DNA of 64,000 nt from Pedobacter sp. ASV28 (GTDB lineage: Bacteria > Bacteroidota > Bacteroidia > Sphingobacteriales > Sphingobacteriaceae): assembly GCF_016428855.1 (NCBI RefSeq), contig NZ_JAELTN010000003.1, forward strand, positions 1 through 64,000. The letters are read 5' to 3'. Made by a program: the position numbers and the translations under genes. The notes under the pieces were generated by a model. The model saw nothing but the letters and a program-made list of their open reading frames with translations, ran no database searches and was not told the DNA's origin. Positions 1 to 7,462 of the stretch are shown here, piece by piece. Positions within the stretch are counted from its first letter, which is position 1; every line of letters begins with the position of its first letter.

Positions 1-83
1 CCCCCCCCCTTTTTTCAAGCATAAGACGGAATACGAGATGGTAACGCAGGTCTCGTGGGCTCGGAGATGTGTATAAGAGACAG
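1..83. other. Sequencing adapter read-through (Illumina P7/Nextera), not genomic
   Basis: Bases 1-15 are a C then T homopolymer run. Bases 16-39 match the Illumina P7 flow-cell primer with two mismatches, 40-49 fit a 10-base index, 50-64 match the Nextera read-2 stub GTCTCGTGGGCTCGG, and 65-83 are the Tn5 mosaic end AGATGTGTATAAGAGACAG. The order is that of a tagmentation library molecule, so this is untrimmed adapter at a contig end. Genomic sequence starts at 84 and the left end of the contig is artificial. Confidence 0.97.
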
Positions 84-502
84 TGTTCATCCAGTTCGGT
101 ATGAGACCCTTCTTCCGCACGTATTACACCTGAAAAATATCTAAAGTGGTCTACGCTTAAGGGTAAGTCGGCATTTAATGTTTCTCTAATGGCTTTTCCG
201 TTATCTATGGTCTCAACTGTAGCAAGGTACTCTAGGTTATCTTCCATGCGTTGGGCAATTTTATGGAGAATAATGCTCCTCTCAGTAGCGGAAGTCTTGC
301 TCCATGTCTTAAATGCTTCTGCTGCGGCATTAACTGCGAGCTCCAGATCCTCTTTTGAGGAATGGGCTACTTTTGTAAAGACCTTGCCGTCAATAGGGGA
401 AATATTGTCAAAATATTTTCCGTTTATCGGAGCTACAAATTGACCGTTGATATAATTGTCATATTGGGATTTGAATTCAGGTTTTTTTACGATTTGTTCC
501 AT
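84..502 (-). CDS. Aldehyde dehydrogenase, N-terminal fragment (AldB/ExaC-like)
   Basis: Partial gene cut by the contig end: about 139 N-terminal residues of a ~500-residue NAD(P)-dependent aldehyde dehydrogenase that would oxidise acetaldehyde-type aldehydes to acids in the cytosol. The translation starts MEQIVKKPEFKSQYDNYING and continues with ETIDNGKAIRET and SVDHFRYFSG, words typical of the E. coli AldB / ExaC branch. The catalytic Cys and Glu lie in the missing part. It is divergent from the AraC-family gene at 674, a common pairing for an inducible aldehyde dehydrogenase. The start codon is at 502-500, with a -7-like TAGGTTTG about 30 bases upstream. The branch assignment rests on resemblance only. 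Confidence 0.85.
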
Positions 503-516
503 GATTTTACGATTTG
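485..516. repeat. 12-bp direct repeat across the aldehyde dehydrogenase start codon
   Basis: TTTTACGATTTG occurs at 485-496 and again at 505-516, two copies on the same face of the helix (20-bp period) flanking the ATG at 500-502. Tandem half-sites about two turns apart are the usual form of AraC-family operators, and an AraC regulator is the divergent neighbour. Binding is inferred; the repeat itself is exact. Confidence 0.45.
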
Positions 517-533
517 GTTAATACAAACCTAGT

Positions 534-541
534 TAACATCG
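534..541 (-). promoter_or_regulatory. Putative -7 element of the aldehyde dehydrogenase gene
   Basis: On the minus strand this reads TAGGTTTG, an exact match to the Bacteroidota -7 consensus TAnnTTTG, 31 bases before the start codon. No clear -33 TTG is seen at the usual spacing, as expected for an activator-dependent promoter. Confidence 0.45.
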
Positions 542-581
542 AACCTTTTGGATAGTAAAATCGTTTCAACCGATAGCATTA

Positions 582-607
582 TTGTTTCATGAAATGTAAT
601 AGATTTG
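582..607 (+). promoter_or_regulatory. Putative promoter of the AraC-family gene
   Basis: TTG at 582-584 and TAGATTTG at 600-607 match the -33 and -7 elements, with a slightly short 15-bp spacer. A 10-bp palindrome TTTCATGAAA (585-594) sits in the spacer. The start codon is 66 bases downstream. Confidence 0.4.
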
Positions 608-673
608 AAATAATCCTATCTTTATCCTAACAGTGAATGAATTAATACGTTATCTAGATCAAAGCATTTTGAT

Positions 674-1597
674 ATGAACCATAAACTTGATTTGGTAAAG
701 CTAAGCAGCGAATCGAAGTTGCAGACTTTAGTAGAGAACAGGACCTCTTACAGTTTAGAAAGATGCGAGCTAAATATATTTGAAACCTACACCCAATCTT
801 ACAAGGTACCTTTAACATTTAATGATTTTGTGATTACCAGTATGCTACGTGGTAAAAAGGTAATGCATTTGAATGAAAAAAAAGAGTTTGAGTATTTGCC
901 AGGCGAAACGGTGATTGTGCCGCCTGCTGAAACCATGCGGATTGATTTTCCAGAAGCTACAGACCTAAATCCTACGCAGTGTATTGCACTGGCCATTGAT
1001 AATGGGCAGATCAGGCAGACCATTAGGTATTTAAATGAATATTTCCCAAAAGAAAGCAGTGATGAAGAATGGAAATTAAACTATGACGAATACCATTTTT
1101 ATAACAACGAGGAGATCGCTTATTTAATTAATAAGGTAATTAAGGTTTGCTCAGATACTTCTAGAGAGAAGGACGTGTTGGCAGATCTGACTTTAAAAGA
1201 ATTGTTGGTGAGAATAATGCAGACCCAAAACTTGAACATGTTGCAGGGAGAAATGATGGACCACAATCCATTGGCCCATGTTATTGGTTATATTAAGTCA
1301 AATCTTAACGAAAAGATCAGCATAGAAAGCCTAAGTAACAAAGCATGCATGAGCAAGGCCACTTTTTACAGATTGTTTAAACGTGAACTTGGCGTAAGCC
1401 CAAATGATTTTATTTTGGCCGAAAAAATGAAAAAAGCTAAAGAAATGCTGTTAAGACCAGGCACTAAAATTGCGGTCATCAGCTATGAACTAGGTTTTAG
1501 CGATTCTAACTATTTCATTAGGGCATTTAAAAAGATAGTAGGCATCACTCCAGGTGCTTTTCAGTCGCAAAGTATGATATCGAGATTGAGTTTTTAA
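674..1597 (+). CDS. AraC family transcriptional regulator
   Basis: A 307-residue cytosolic DNA-binding regulator. The N-terminal ~190 residues form a cupin-like sensor domain of the type seen in AraC_N regulators, with a stretch rich in beta-prone residues around GETVIVPPAETMRI. The C-terminal ~100 residues carry two helix-turn-helix units: one around SIESLSNKACMSKATFYRLF, and the second in the IAVISYELGFSDSNYFIRAF region, followed by the conserved KKIVGITPGAF end. It lies divergent from an aldehyde dehydrogenase, so it probably activates that gene in response to an aldehyde or alcohol. The inducer is unknown. The family is certain; the target is inferred from position. Confidence 0.92.
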   Translation: MNHKLDLVKLSSESKLQTLVENRTSYSLERCELNIFETYTQSYKVPLTFNDFVITSMLRGKKVMHLNEKKEFEYLPGETVIVPPAETMRIDFPEATDLNPTQCIALAIDNGQIRQTIRYLNEYFPKESSDEEWKLNYDEYHFYNNEEIAYLINKVIKVCSDTSREKDVLADLTLKELLVRIMQTQNLNMLQGEMMDHNPLAHVIGYIKSNLNEKISIESLSNKACMSKATFYRLFKRELGVSPNDFILAEKMKKAKEMLLRPGTKIAVISYELGFSDSNYFIRAFKKIVGITPGAFQSQSMISRLSF

Positions 1598-1598
1598 T

Positions 1599-1626
1599 AA
1601 AAAAGCATAACAGTTACTGTTACGCT
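1599..1626 (-). terminator. Intrinsic terminator of the sigma factor operon
   Basis: On the minus strand, a 10-bp stem (1626-1617 with 1613-1604, one G-U pair) closes a 3-base loop and is followed directly by TTTTTT. It lies 25 bases after the stop of the 61-residue gene and ends against the stop codon of the convergent AraC gene. Confidence 0.8.
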
Positions 1627-1650
1627 CCACACAAATCGTTTAGTTAGTTA

Positions 1651-1836
1651 CTAAAATTCTTTTTCTTTCTTCAATTTTTCTTCGTCTCTGTAGTAATCAT
1701 AAAGACTCCAAATTAATAAAACTACTCCTAAAGCTAACAATGGAAATTTTACCCAGTTGGCTCCATCGTTGAAGCAAATTACAGTAATGAACAAGGCTAC
1801 TACGCTCAGTCTTTCTTTATTTTCTATCGTTGTCAT
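1651..1836 (-). CDS. Small membrane protein, paralogue of the protein at 2987-3178
   Basis: A 61-residue protein of unknown function. It has a short charged N-terminus (MTTIENKERL), two closely spaced hydrophobic segments (about residues 10-22 and 31-46) and a strongly charged tail rich in Lys and Glu. It resembles the 63-residue protein at the other end of the cluster: both start M-x-T-x-E-x-K and share K-[YF]-P-[ML]-L-A between the hydrophobic segments. It sits 70 bases downstream of the 198-residue membrane protein and has its own promoter-like motif matching the one upstream of its paralogue. A role with the sigma factor is inferred from position only. Confidence 0.65.
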   Translation of the reverse strand: MTTIENKERLSVVALFITVICFNDGANWVKFPLLALGVVLLIWSLYDYYRDEEKLKKEKEF

Positions 1837-1865
1837 AATGTTTTTGTTTTAAAGTTTATACCCTA

Positions 1866-1893
1866 TTAGTATAAGGAAACAGAAAACGTTACA
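1866..1893 (-). promoter_or_regulatory. Putative ECF-sigma promoter, copy 2
   Basis: On the minus strand: TGTAA (1893-1889), 18 bases, ACTAA (1870-1866), then GTATAA five bases further on. The start codon is 29 bases after ACTAA. The same arrangement (TGTAA, 19 bases, ACTAA, then GTATAA) occurs upstream of the paralogous small gene at 3178. This suggests recognition by the ECF sigma factor encoded between them. Confidence 0.5.
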
Positions 1894-1906
1894 ACATTTT
1901 ATTTTT

Positions 1907-2503
1907 TTAAGAAAGCTCCTCTATTTTCATTTTTAAATCCGCTACCGGTTTTTTAAAAATGCTCCTGTTCATTACTCTTCCTAAAAGGATAATTAAAATG
2001 CCTATTGGAATGAGGATGTAAACTTGGGTAAGGAAATTAGATTGGGTTGTTATGTTGTCAAAAGTTTTGTGAACAGTAAGTTGGTAGCACAATAGCCCAA
2101 TAGGGGCGGCAATTGGTGCGACAACATAGCCCCATAAATTCTCTATCGCTAATATTTTGGTAATGGCCTTTAAATTACCTTCCAGTACTTGTTTGGTGCT
2201 CGATGAATAGTCGATACTTGTTTTGATTTTCCGAAAATGGAGTACGGCGAACAATCTGAAAACCTCATATAAGACAAAGATACCTATCAATACCATCTTT
2301 AAATCTCTTTCGGCAAAAAGTGCTAAAGCCAAAATCGGTAAGTCAATGATTCTAATCCATCTTAACTTCCATTTGAGTTTAAAAGCTAAATCCTGTAAAA
2401 GACTTTTCGACTGATTGTCTAAGGTGAATTTCGAAACCAATTCATTCTGTTTTGCCTTCAGTATTTCAGCCGACATTTGTTGCCATTCTTGTTGTAAATC
2501 CAT
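1907..2503 (-). CDS. Multi-pass membrane protein cotranscribed with ECF sigma factor
   Basis: A 198-residue protein with no recognised domain. The N-terminal ~45 residues are a soluble helical stretch (MDLQQEWQQMSAEILKAKQN...). Hydrophobic segments follow at about residues 50-67, 70-88, 120-140 and 160-178, ending in a cytosolic helical tail. Its start codon lies one base after the sigma factor stop, so the two are almost certainly translated together. Position and architecture (a soluble N-terminal helix ahead of membrane helices) fit an anti-sigma factor or signal-receiving partner. No known anti-sigma domain or zinc motif is visible, so the function is inferred. Confidence 0.75.
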   Translation of the reverse strand: MDLQQEWQQMSAEILKAKQNELVSKFTLDNQSKSLLQDLAFKLKWKLRWIRIIDLPILALALFAERDLKMVLIGIFVLYEVFRLFAVLHFRKIKTSIDYSSSTKQVLEGNLKAITKILAIENLWGYVVAPIAAPIGLLCYQLTVHKTFDNITTQSNFLTQVYILIPIGILIILLGRVMNRSIFKKPVADLKMKIEELS

Positions 2504-2504
2504 T

Positions 2505-2987
2505 TTATTTTTGAGTTAAAATAGTGGTCAATTGTTGTTTGATGCGATGAAGTTTAACGGTGGCATTGCCTTTAGATAACCCCATCATTTCGCTGATTTC
2601 AGTATTGTCAAAGCCATCGAGATGTAGTATGATGATACTTCGGTCTATTTCTGCCAATTGTTTAATGGCACGATATAAAAAATCAGCTCTTTCCGACAGT
2701 TCCGCTGACTCAAAAGCAATATCCTCTTGTAAAGTGGTATTTTCTTTAATTTGATTAGCTTTTTTACGCTTGCTCAGAAAGGTGAGTGCTACATTTAAGC
2801 TAATTCGGTATAGCCAAGTCGAAAATTTAGCTTTGCCTTCAAATCTTGAATAAGCACTCCAGCTTTGCAGTACAACTTCCTGATAAAGGTCTTTACGGTC
2901 CTCAAAATCATCGGTGTATAAGTTGACCACCTTGAGGATAATTCCTTTATGTTCTTCAATTTTTTGGAGATAAGCTTTCTCGGTCAT
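2505..2987 (-). CDS. RNA polymerase sigma factor, ECF family
   Basis: A 160-residue sigma-70 family protein, the usual length for an ECF sigma factor. Region 2 is about residues 20-95, with the core-binding and -10 reading words DLYQEVVLQSW and FSTWLYRISLNVALTFL. Region 4 is about 105-155, with the helix-turn-helix FDNTEISEMMGLSKGNATVK. It redirects RNA polymerase to a special promoter set. Its start codon overlaps the stop of the upstream 63-residue gene (TAATG), and its stop is one base before the start of the 198-residue membrane protein, giving a tightly coupled operon. The shared motif before both flanking small genes suggests autoregulation. Confidence 0.93.
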   Translation of the reverse strand: MTEKAYLQKIEEHKGIILKVVNLYTDDFEDRKDLYQEVVLQSWSAYSRFEGKAKFSTWLYRISLNVALTFLSKRKKANQIKENTTLQEDIAFESAELSERADFLYRAIKQLAEIDRSIIILHLDGFDNTEISEMMGLSKGNATVKLHRIKQQLTTILTQK

Positions 2988-3178
2988 TATTTTTTAGCCT
3001 TTGAAATTCGATTGGCTTTAAATTCATGGTATAGCTGAACCGCTACAATGATAAAAGAAATAGTAGCGATTGCCAACATTGGATACTTCAATATTGGCGG
3101 CATTTCTGTAGTGGAAAGGATAAGGATAAGAAATGCTGTTAAAGCAATTCTGCTGGGTTTTTTCTCTGTTGTGCTCAT
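2987..3178 (-). CDS. Small membrane protein, first gene of the sigma operon
   Basis: A 63-residue protein with two hydrophobic segments (about residues 10-25 and 32-50) and a basic C-terminal tail. It is paralogous to the 61-residue protein at 1651-1836, and no known family is recognised. Its stop overlaps the sigma factor start by one base (TAATG), so translation is coupled. A hairpin-sized membrane protein leading a sigma operon could be a signal sensor or a co-anti-sigma protein. That is inference; only the paralogy, topology and coupling are seen. Confidence 0.65.
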   Translation of the reverse strand: MSTTEKKPSRIALTAFLILILSTTEMPPILKYPMLAIATISFIIVAVQLYHEFKANRISKAKK

Positions 3179-3202
3179 GTTGCAACTGTTTAATTTATAC
3201 AG

Positions 3203-3231
3203 TTAGTGAGCGAAGGGGCTAAAAAATTACA
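3203..3231 (-). promoter_or_regulatory. Putative ECF-sigma promoter, copy 1
   Basis: On the minus strand: TGTAA (3231-3227), 19 bases, ACTAA (3207-3203), GTATAA, then 16 bases to the first start codon of the sigma operon. It matches the motif at 1866-1893. Two copies at the two ends of one operon support autoregulation. Confidence 0.5.
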
Positions 3232-3274
3232 GAGAATGAAAAAAATATGCCACAAATACAAAGGGTATTGATTT

Positions 3275-3372
3275 TAAACCTTTGCGTCATTTCGCGAAAT
3301 CTTTCAAAACCTTTGCGGTTAAATTTATTTCTCGCAAAGAAAAAAAGAGTGACACTAAGAACGCAAAGATTT
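3275..3372. repeat. Intergenic CTTTGCG/CGCAAAG repeat block
   Basis: Between the sigma operon and the hexosaminidase lie CCTTTGCG words at about 3279 and 3310 and their inverse CGCAAAG at about 3334 and 3363, around an AT-rich core. The arrangement can fold into an imperfect hairpin and looks like the dispersed intergenic repeats common in Bacteroidota. Copy number elsewhere cannot be seen here. Confidence 0.4.
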
Positions 3373-3393
3373 TTTTTCAGCTATAGTAAGCAA

Positions 3394-5067
3394 TTAATTC
3401 GCAGCTGGACTAAGGTATCTTTGACTATAAGTAATCCCCATTAAATCATAGCGTTTAAACTGATTTTTTAGCCTATTTAAAAAGTCTGCATAATTCTTCT
3501 GCTCTTTTTGCGACCATTGTATTTCACTTAGTGCATCCATTCTTGGAAACAGCATATACTCAACTTTGGCAGGGTTGGCAATATACTCCGACCATAAATT
3601 ACCTTGGGCACCCCAAATGTATTTTGCCTGTTCTGCATTAAGCTCTGCTGGCACGGGCTCGTAGTTGTAAACGGTTTCAAGTGGTAAGAATTTATTTGCG
3701 GCTAAACTATCCTCTTTCATAAATTGCTTATGGTTGAGATATAGTTTTTCTTCGGGGCTCATGACGACCTTTTGTTTTACTTTTGCAGCAGCAATACCGC
3801 CCTTTTCGCCACGCCAGCTCATCACCACGGCATTTGGTGCCAGTCCGCCATCTAAAATTTCGTCCCAGCCAATAATGGTTTTGCCCTTGCTGTTCACAAA
3901 TTTTTCGATTCTGTGAATAAAATAGCTTTGGAGGGCAACTTCATCTTTAATGCCTTTTTCCTTCATGATTTTCTGCGTTTCTGCAGATTGTTTCCACCAC
4001 ACTTTGGAAGCCTCGTCGCCGCCAATGTGTACATATTTAGAAGGGAATAGGTCCATTACTTCAGTGAGTACATCTTCTAAGAAAGAGAAAGTTTTTTCGC
4101 TAGCTTGAAAAACGTTGTTGTATTTATTCATCATTCCCCAGGTTTCGGCTACTTGGTATTTTTTGTTGGGGTCTGTACCAAACTCTGGGTAGGCTGCCAA
4201 TGCAGCCATGCTGTGTGCAGGCATTTCAATTTCAGGGATAATGGTAATATACCTCTCAGCAGCATATTTGATCACGTCTTTAATTTCTTCTTGGGTATAA
4301 TAACCGCCATGACGAATGCCATCTGTTTTAATTACAGCATTTTCGGGCGTAATTTTAACGTCGTTTGTTAAAACCTGATATTTAATATTTTCATTTCCTT
4401 TTCCTGGCCAAAGCCCAATAATACTACCATTTCGCCAAGCACCTATTGCTGTAAGTTTCGGATATTTCTTTATCTCAATTCTCCATCCATGATCATCTGT
4501 TAAATGCCAATGGAAATAATTCATTTTATGTAAGGCTAAATAATCAATATATTTTTTTATAAAGGTCACCTCGAAAAAATGGCGACTTACATCAAGGTGC
4601 ATGCCTCGATAATCAAACCGAGGATAATCTATGATGTGAACAGCAGGTACAAGTAATGGGGCCGTTGTGGAAGTCGGTAATAATTGTATCAATGTTTGCA
4701 CGCCGTAAAAAATACCTGGTGCTGAAGTGCCGACAATAGAAACGTTGTTCTCCTGTGTCGACAATACATAGGCATTGTCAAATTTACTGACTTTTGCATT
4801 TAGCATTAGCTTTATAAAGTTTTTGCTAGGCGCAACGGTAGTGACATTTAGCTTTAAATTAAAATACTTTTGCAGATAGTCGTTAAGGAAATTAGCCGAA
4901 TTAATTAAAGAATCATTCTGGATGTAAATTTGTGTGTTTGCATTTATCGTAAATGACTTTTTTAGGTGCTCTACTTTTACGTCTACCGGCTGCGGAATAA
5001 GGCTAATTTGCGCATTAGCTGTATAGGTTATCGTAATAAGGAAGGTGATCAGGATAAGTTTCTTCAT
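3394..5067 (-). CDS. Beta-N-acetylhexosaminidase, GH20
   Basis: A 557-residue secreted or periplasmic enzyme that removes terminal beta-linked GlcNAc or GalNAc from glycans or chitin fragments. The start at 5067 (MKKLILITFL) gives a clean signal peptide ending near TANAQ; an upstream in-frame Met adds only five residues. Residues ~20-140 form the GH20b domain. The TIM barrel starts at DYPRFDYRGMHLDVSRHFF and carries HWHLTDDHGWR and the catalytic pair Asp351-Glu352 in HIGGDEA, as needed for substrate-assisted catalysis. The C-terminal part has WGAQGNLWSEYI and FPRMDALSEIQW, typical of the family. It stands alone, with no polysaccharide-utilisation neighbours. Confidence 0.95.
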   Translation of the reverse strand: MKKLILITFLITITYTANAQISLIPQPVDVKVEHLKKSFTINANTQIYIQNDSLINSANFLNDYLQKYFNLKLNVTTVAPSKNFIKLMLNAKVSKFDNAYVLSTQENNVSIVGTSAPGIFYGVQTLIQLLPTSTTAPLLVPAVHIIDYPRFDYRGMHLDVSRHFFEVTFIKKYIDYLALHKMNYFHWHLTDDHGWRIEIKKYPKLTAIGAWRNGSIIGLWPGKGNENIKYQVLTNDVKITPENAVIKTDGIRHGGYYTQEEIKDVIKYAAERYITIIPEIEMPAHSMAALAAYPEFGTDPNKKYQVAETWGMMNKYNNVFQASEKTFSFLEDVLTEVMDLFPSKYVHIGGDEASKVWWKQSAETQKIMKEKGIKDEVALQSYFIHRIEKFVNSKGKTIIGWDEILDGGLAPNAVVMSWRGEKGGIAAAKVKQKVVMSPEEKLYLNHKQFMKEDSLAANKFLPLETVYNYEPVPAELNAEQAKYIWGAQGNLWSEYIANPAKVEYMLFPRMDALSEIQWSQKEQKNYADFLNRLKNQFKRYDLMGITYSQRYLSPAAN

Positions 5068-5082
5068 ACTCAAAAATAGCAT

Positions 5083-5425
5083 TTATTTAGTTTGTTGCCA
5101 TTCTTTTTATGAGGTTTTTTGAGTTTTTATGCTGTTTTTTGCGGTAATTTTAAAAAATTAAACCTCGACTTTAAATTTTGATTTCATTTTAAGCTATTGC
5201 AGAGACTTGCAAACTTTATATTATGTATATTTTTAATAAGCTGCCAAATTATGCTCGTCACATGGGCTGGTCAGTCCGTAGGCGCGATGTAATGGCGCCA
5301 AAGCCATAAGTATAAGTAGGGGAGGAATAACCTATGAGCAACGGTATTGATGGGGTATCTGTAAATCTTAAATACCCTAGAAGATTGCTTTGCTTTACCT
5401 TCTACAAAACAACAATGAAGTATGG
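5083..5425. other. Gap without a confident gene
   Basis: Between the hexosaminidase start and the rpsA terminator there is no convincing gene. The only long frame (minus, 5271-5474) runs through the rpsA terminator hairpin and looks like chance. The stretch near 5270-5370 is richer in G than its surroundings and could be part of a dispersed repeat, but only one copy is seen here. Confidence 0.5.
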
Positions 5426-5428
5426 GAA

Positions 5429-5460
5429 ATAAAAAAAATCCCCAGCATTTGCTGGGGATT
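5429..5460 (-). terminator. rpsA intrinsic terminator
   Basis: A perfect 10-bp stem (5437-5446 with 5451-5460) around an ATTT loop, followed on the minus strand by a run of eight T. It lies 26 bases beyond the rpsA stop. Confidence 0.92.
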
Positions 5461-5485
5461 TCATATTTAAACAAGAGGGAGGAGA

Positions 5486-7417
5486 TTAGCCTTTAGCTTT
5501 TTTCTCTTCGCCTTCCATTTGTGATTTCAATTGAGCTAAAACGTCAAGATCTCCTAAAGTAGATTTCTCTACAGAATCTTTAACTTTTTTAACTGCTGAA
5601 TTAGCTGCTTTGGCATCTTTTTTCTTAGCTGCTTTTTCTTCAGCTACGGCTTCAGCTTTTGCTTCTTCCCAGATACGAGCATGTGAAACTACGATACGTT
5701 TAGCATCTTTATTGAATTCAATGATTTTGAATTCGTTAGTTTCGTCAGCTTTGATTACAGAACCATCTTCCTTAGCCATGTGCTTGGTAGGTACGAAACC
5801 TTCTACACCATAAGGTAAAGCAATAACAGCACCTTTGTCAGTCACTTTAACTACTGTACCTGTGTGGATTGAATCCAAGGTAAAGATCGTTTCGAAAGTA
5901 TCCCAAGGATTTTCTTCCAATTGTTTGTGACCTAGGCTTAGTTTGCGGTTATCTACGTCAAGCTCTAATACAACAACATCTAATGTATCGCCAACTTTGG
6001 TGAATTCGTTAGGGTGGTTGATTTTTTTGCTCCAAGAAAGATCAGAAATGTGGATTAAACCATCAATTCCTTCTTCAATCTCTACAAATACACCAAAGTT
6101 AGTCATGTTTTTAACTACCGCTTGGTGTTTGCTTCCAACTGGATATCTTTCAGCAACATTTTGCCAAGGATCTTGAGTTAATTGTTTAATACCCAAGCTC
6201 ATTTTGCGCTCATCACGGTCTAAAGTTAATACTTCAGCTTCGATTTCGTCACCAACTTTCAAGAACTCTTGTGGAGAACGTAAGTTTTGTGACCAGCTCA
6301 TTTCTGAAACGTGGATCAAACCTTCAACACCAGGGATGATTTCTAAGAAAGCACCGTAATCTGCTACAGTAACAATTTTACCTTTTACTTTAGAACCCAC
6401 TTGAATGGCAGTATCTAAATTCTCCCAAGGGTGAGCAGTTAATTGTTTTAAGCCTAAAGCGATACGTTTTTTCTCATCATCAAAGTCTAAAACAACCACG
6501 TTGATTTTTTGATCCAATGCCAATACTTCTTTTGGATGCTCTATACGGCCCCAAGAAATATCAGTGATGTGCAATAAACCATCTACGCCACCAAGATCGA
6601 TGAATACACCGAAGTCAGTGATATTTTTAACAGTACCTTCAAGTACTTGTCCCTTTTCTAATTTAGATACGATTTCAACTTTTTGGCTTTCTAAATCGTC
6701 TTCAATTAATACTTTATGTGATACAACAACATTTTTGAACTCATGGTTAATTTTAACCACTTTGAATTCCATGGTTTTGCCCACATAAATATCGTAATCG
6801 CGAATAGGTTTGATATCGATTTGAGAACCTGGCAAGAATGCCTCAACGCCCATGATATCAACAATAAGGCCACCTTTAGTACGGCTTTTAACAAAACCAT
6901 TGATGATCGTATCATTATCCAACGCTTCGTTGATGGTTTCCCAGCTGCGTTGTGTCTTAGCTCTTTTGCGAGATAAGATTAATTGGCCATTAGCGTCTTC
7001 TGGTGCTTCAACAAAAACATCCACTTTGTCGCCAATTTTCAAATCAGGAAGATCCCTAAACTCAGAGGTAGATACCAAACCGTCAGATTTAAAACCAACG
7101 TTCAATACCACGTCTTTGTTGTTGATCGATACTACTGTGCCAGCAATGATCTCTCCTTGAGTGATTTGGTTGAAAGTATCGGTGTACATTGCTTCAAACT
7201 TTTTACGGTCTTCGTCATTGTAGTTACCAAATACTTTATCGTCTGCGTCCCAATCAAAATCTTGATCTGGAGTAGCCAACGATGATTTAATTTGTTCAAT
7301 AGAAACCGAATCAGCTTCTGACTCGATAGTCTCTTTTTGGTTCAAACGGGCGTCTGCACCTTGTAGTTCGGCTGTTTTAGCCTCTAGTTCTTTTTCTGCT
7401 ACTTGTTTTTTAGCCAT
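5486..7417 (-). CDS. rpsA: Small subunit ribosomal protein S1
   Basis: A 643-residue RNA-binding protein of the 30S subunit that brings mRNA to the ribosome and unfolds it. After an acidic N-terminal extension of ~80 residues it carries about six S1/OB repeats. Four are easy to see by the repeated words GVFIDLGGVDGLLHITDISW, LEIIPGVEGLIHVSEMSW, FVEIEEGIDGLIHISDLSW and VIALPYGVEGFVPTKHMA. The C-terminus is a Lys/Ala/Glu-rich tail. The N-terminal extension and lysine-rich end are usual for Bacteroidota S1. Its mRNA leader contains a compact hairpin. It is monocistronic, with a strong terminator. Confidence 0.97.
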   Translation of the reverse strand: MAKKQVAEKELEAKTAELQGADARLNQKETIESEADSVSIEQIKSSLATPDQDFDWDADDKVFGNYNDEDRKKFEAMYTDTFNQITQGEIIAGTVVSINNKDVVLNVGFKSDGLVSTSEFRDLPDLKIGDKVDVFVEAPEDANGQLILSRKRAKTQRSWETINEALDNDTIINGFVKSRTKGGLIVDIMGVEAFLPGSQIDIKPIRDYDIYVGKTMEFKVVKINHEFKNVVVSHKVLIEDDLESQKVEIVSKLEKGQVLEGTVKNITDFGVFIDLGGVDGLLHITDISWGRIEHPKEVLALDQKINVVVLDFDDEKKRIALGLKQLTAHPWENLDTAIQVGSKVKGKIVTVADYGAFLEIIPGVEGLIHVSEMSWSQNLRSPQEFLKVGDEIEAEVLTLDRDERKMSLGIKQLTQDPWQNVAERYPVGSKHQAVVKNMTNFGVFVEIEEGIDGLIHISDLSWSKKINHPNEFTKVGDTLDVVVLELDVDNRKLSLGHKQLEENPWDTFETIFTLDSIHTGTVVKVTDKGAVIALPYGVEGFVPTKHMAKEDGSVIKADETNEFKIIEFNKDAKRIVVSHARIWEEAKAEAVAEEKAAKKKDAKAANSAVKKVKDSVEKSTLGDLDVLAQLKSQMEGEEKKAKG

Positions 7418-7427
7418 TAATTAATTA

Positions 7428-7462
7428 TCTCCTTTGTTCCCCATTTGGGGACTGCAAAGGTA
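7428..7462 (-). promoter_or_regulatory. rpsA promoter (-7) and leader hairpin
   Basis: TACCTTTG at 7462-7455 on the minus strand is an exact -7 element. Just downstream, the leader can fold: TCCCC and GGGGA close an AAAT loop, with a CTTTG/CAAAG outer stem across a small internal loop, then GGAG. The hairpin ends about 13 bases before the ATG and overlaps the promoter, so only its inner part would be in the transcript. It may affect initiation or autoregulation by S1; that is inferred. Confidence 0.55.

Noticed and set aside
189-443. 84-residue plus-strand frame at the contig start
   Set aside because: Antisense to the aldehyde dehydrogenase fragment, which has clear family words on the minus strand.
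5271-5474. 67-residue minus-strand frame downstream of rpsA
   Set aside because: It reads through the rpsA terminator stem and has an aromatic-rich, non-protein-like composition; no start signal.
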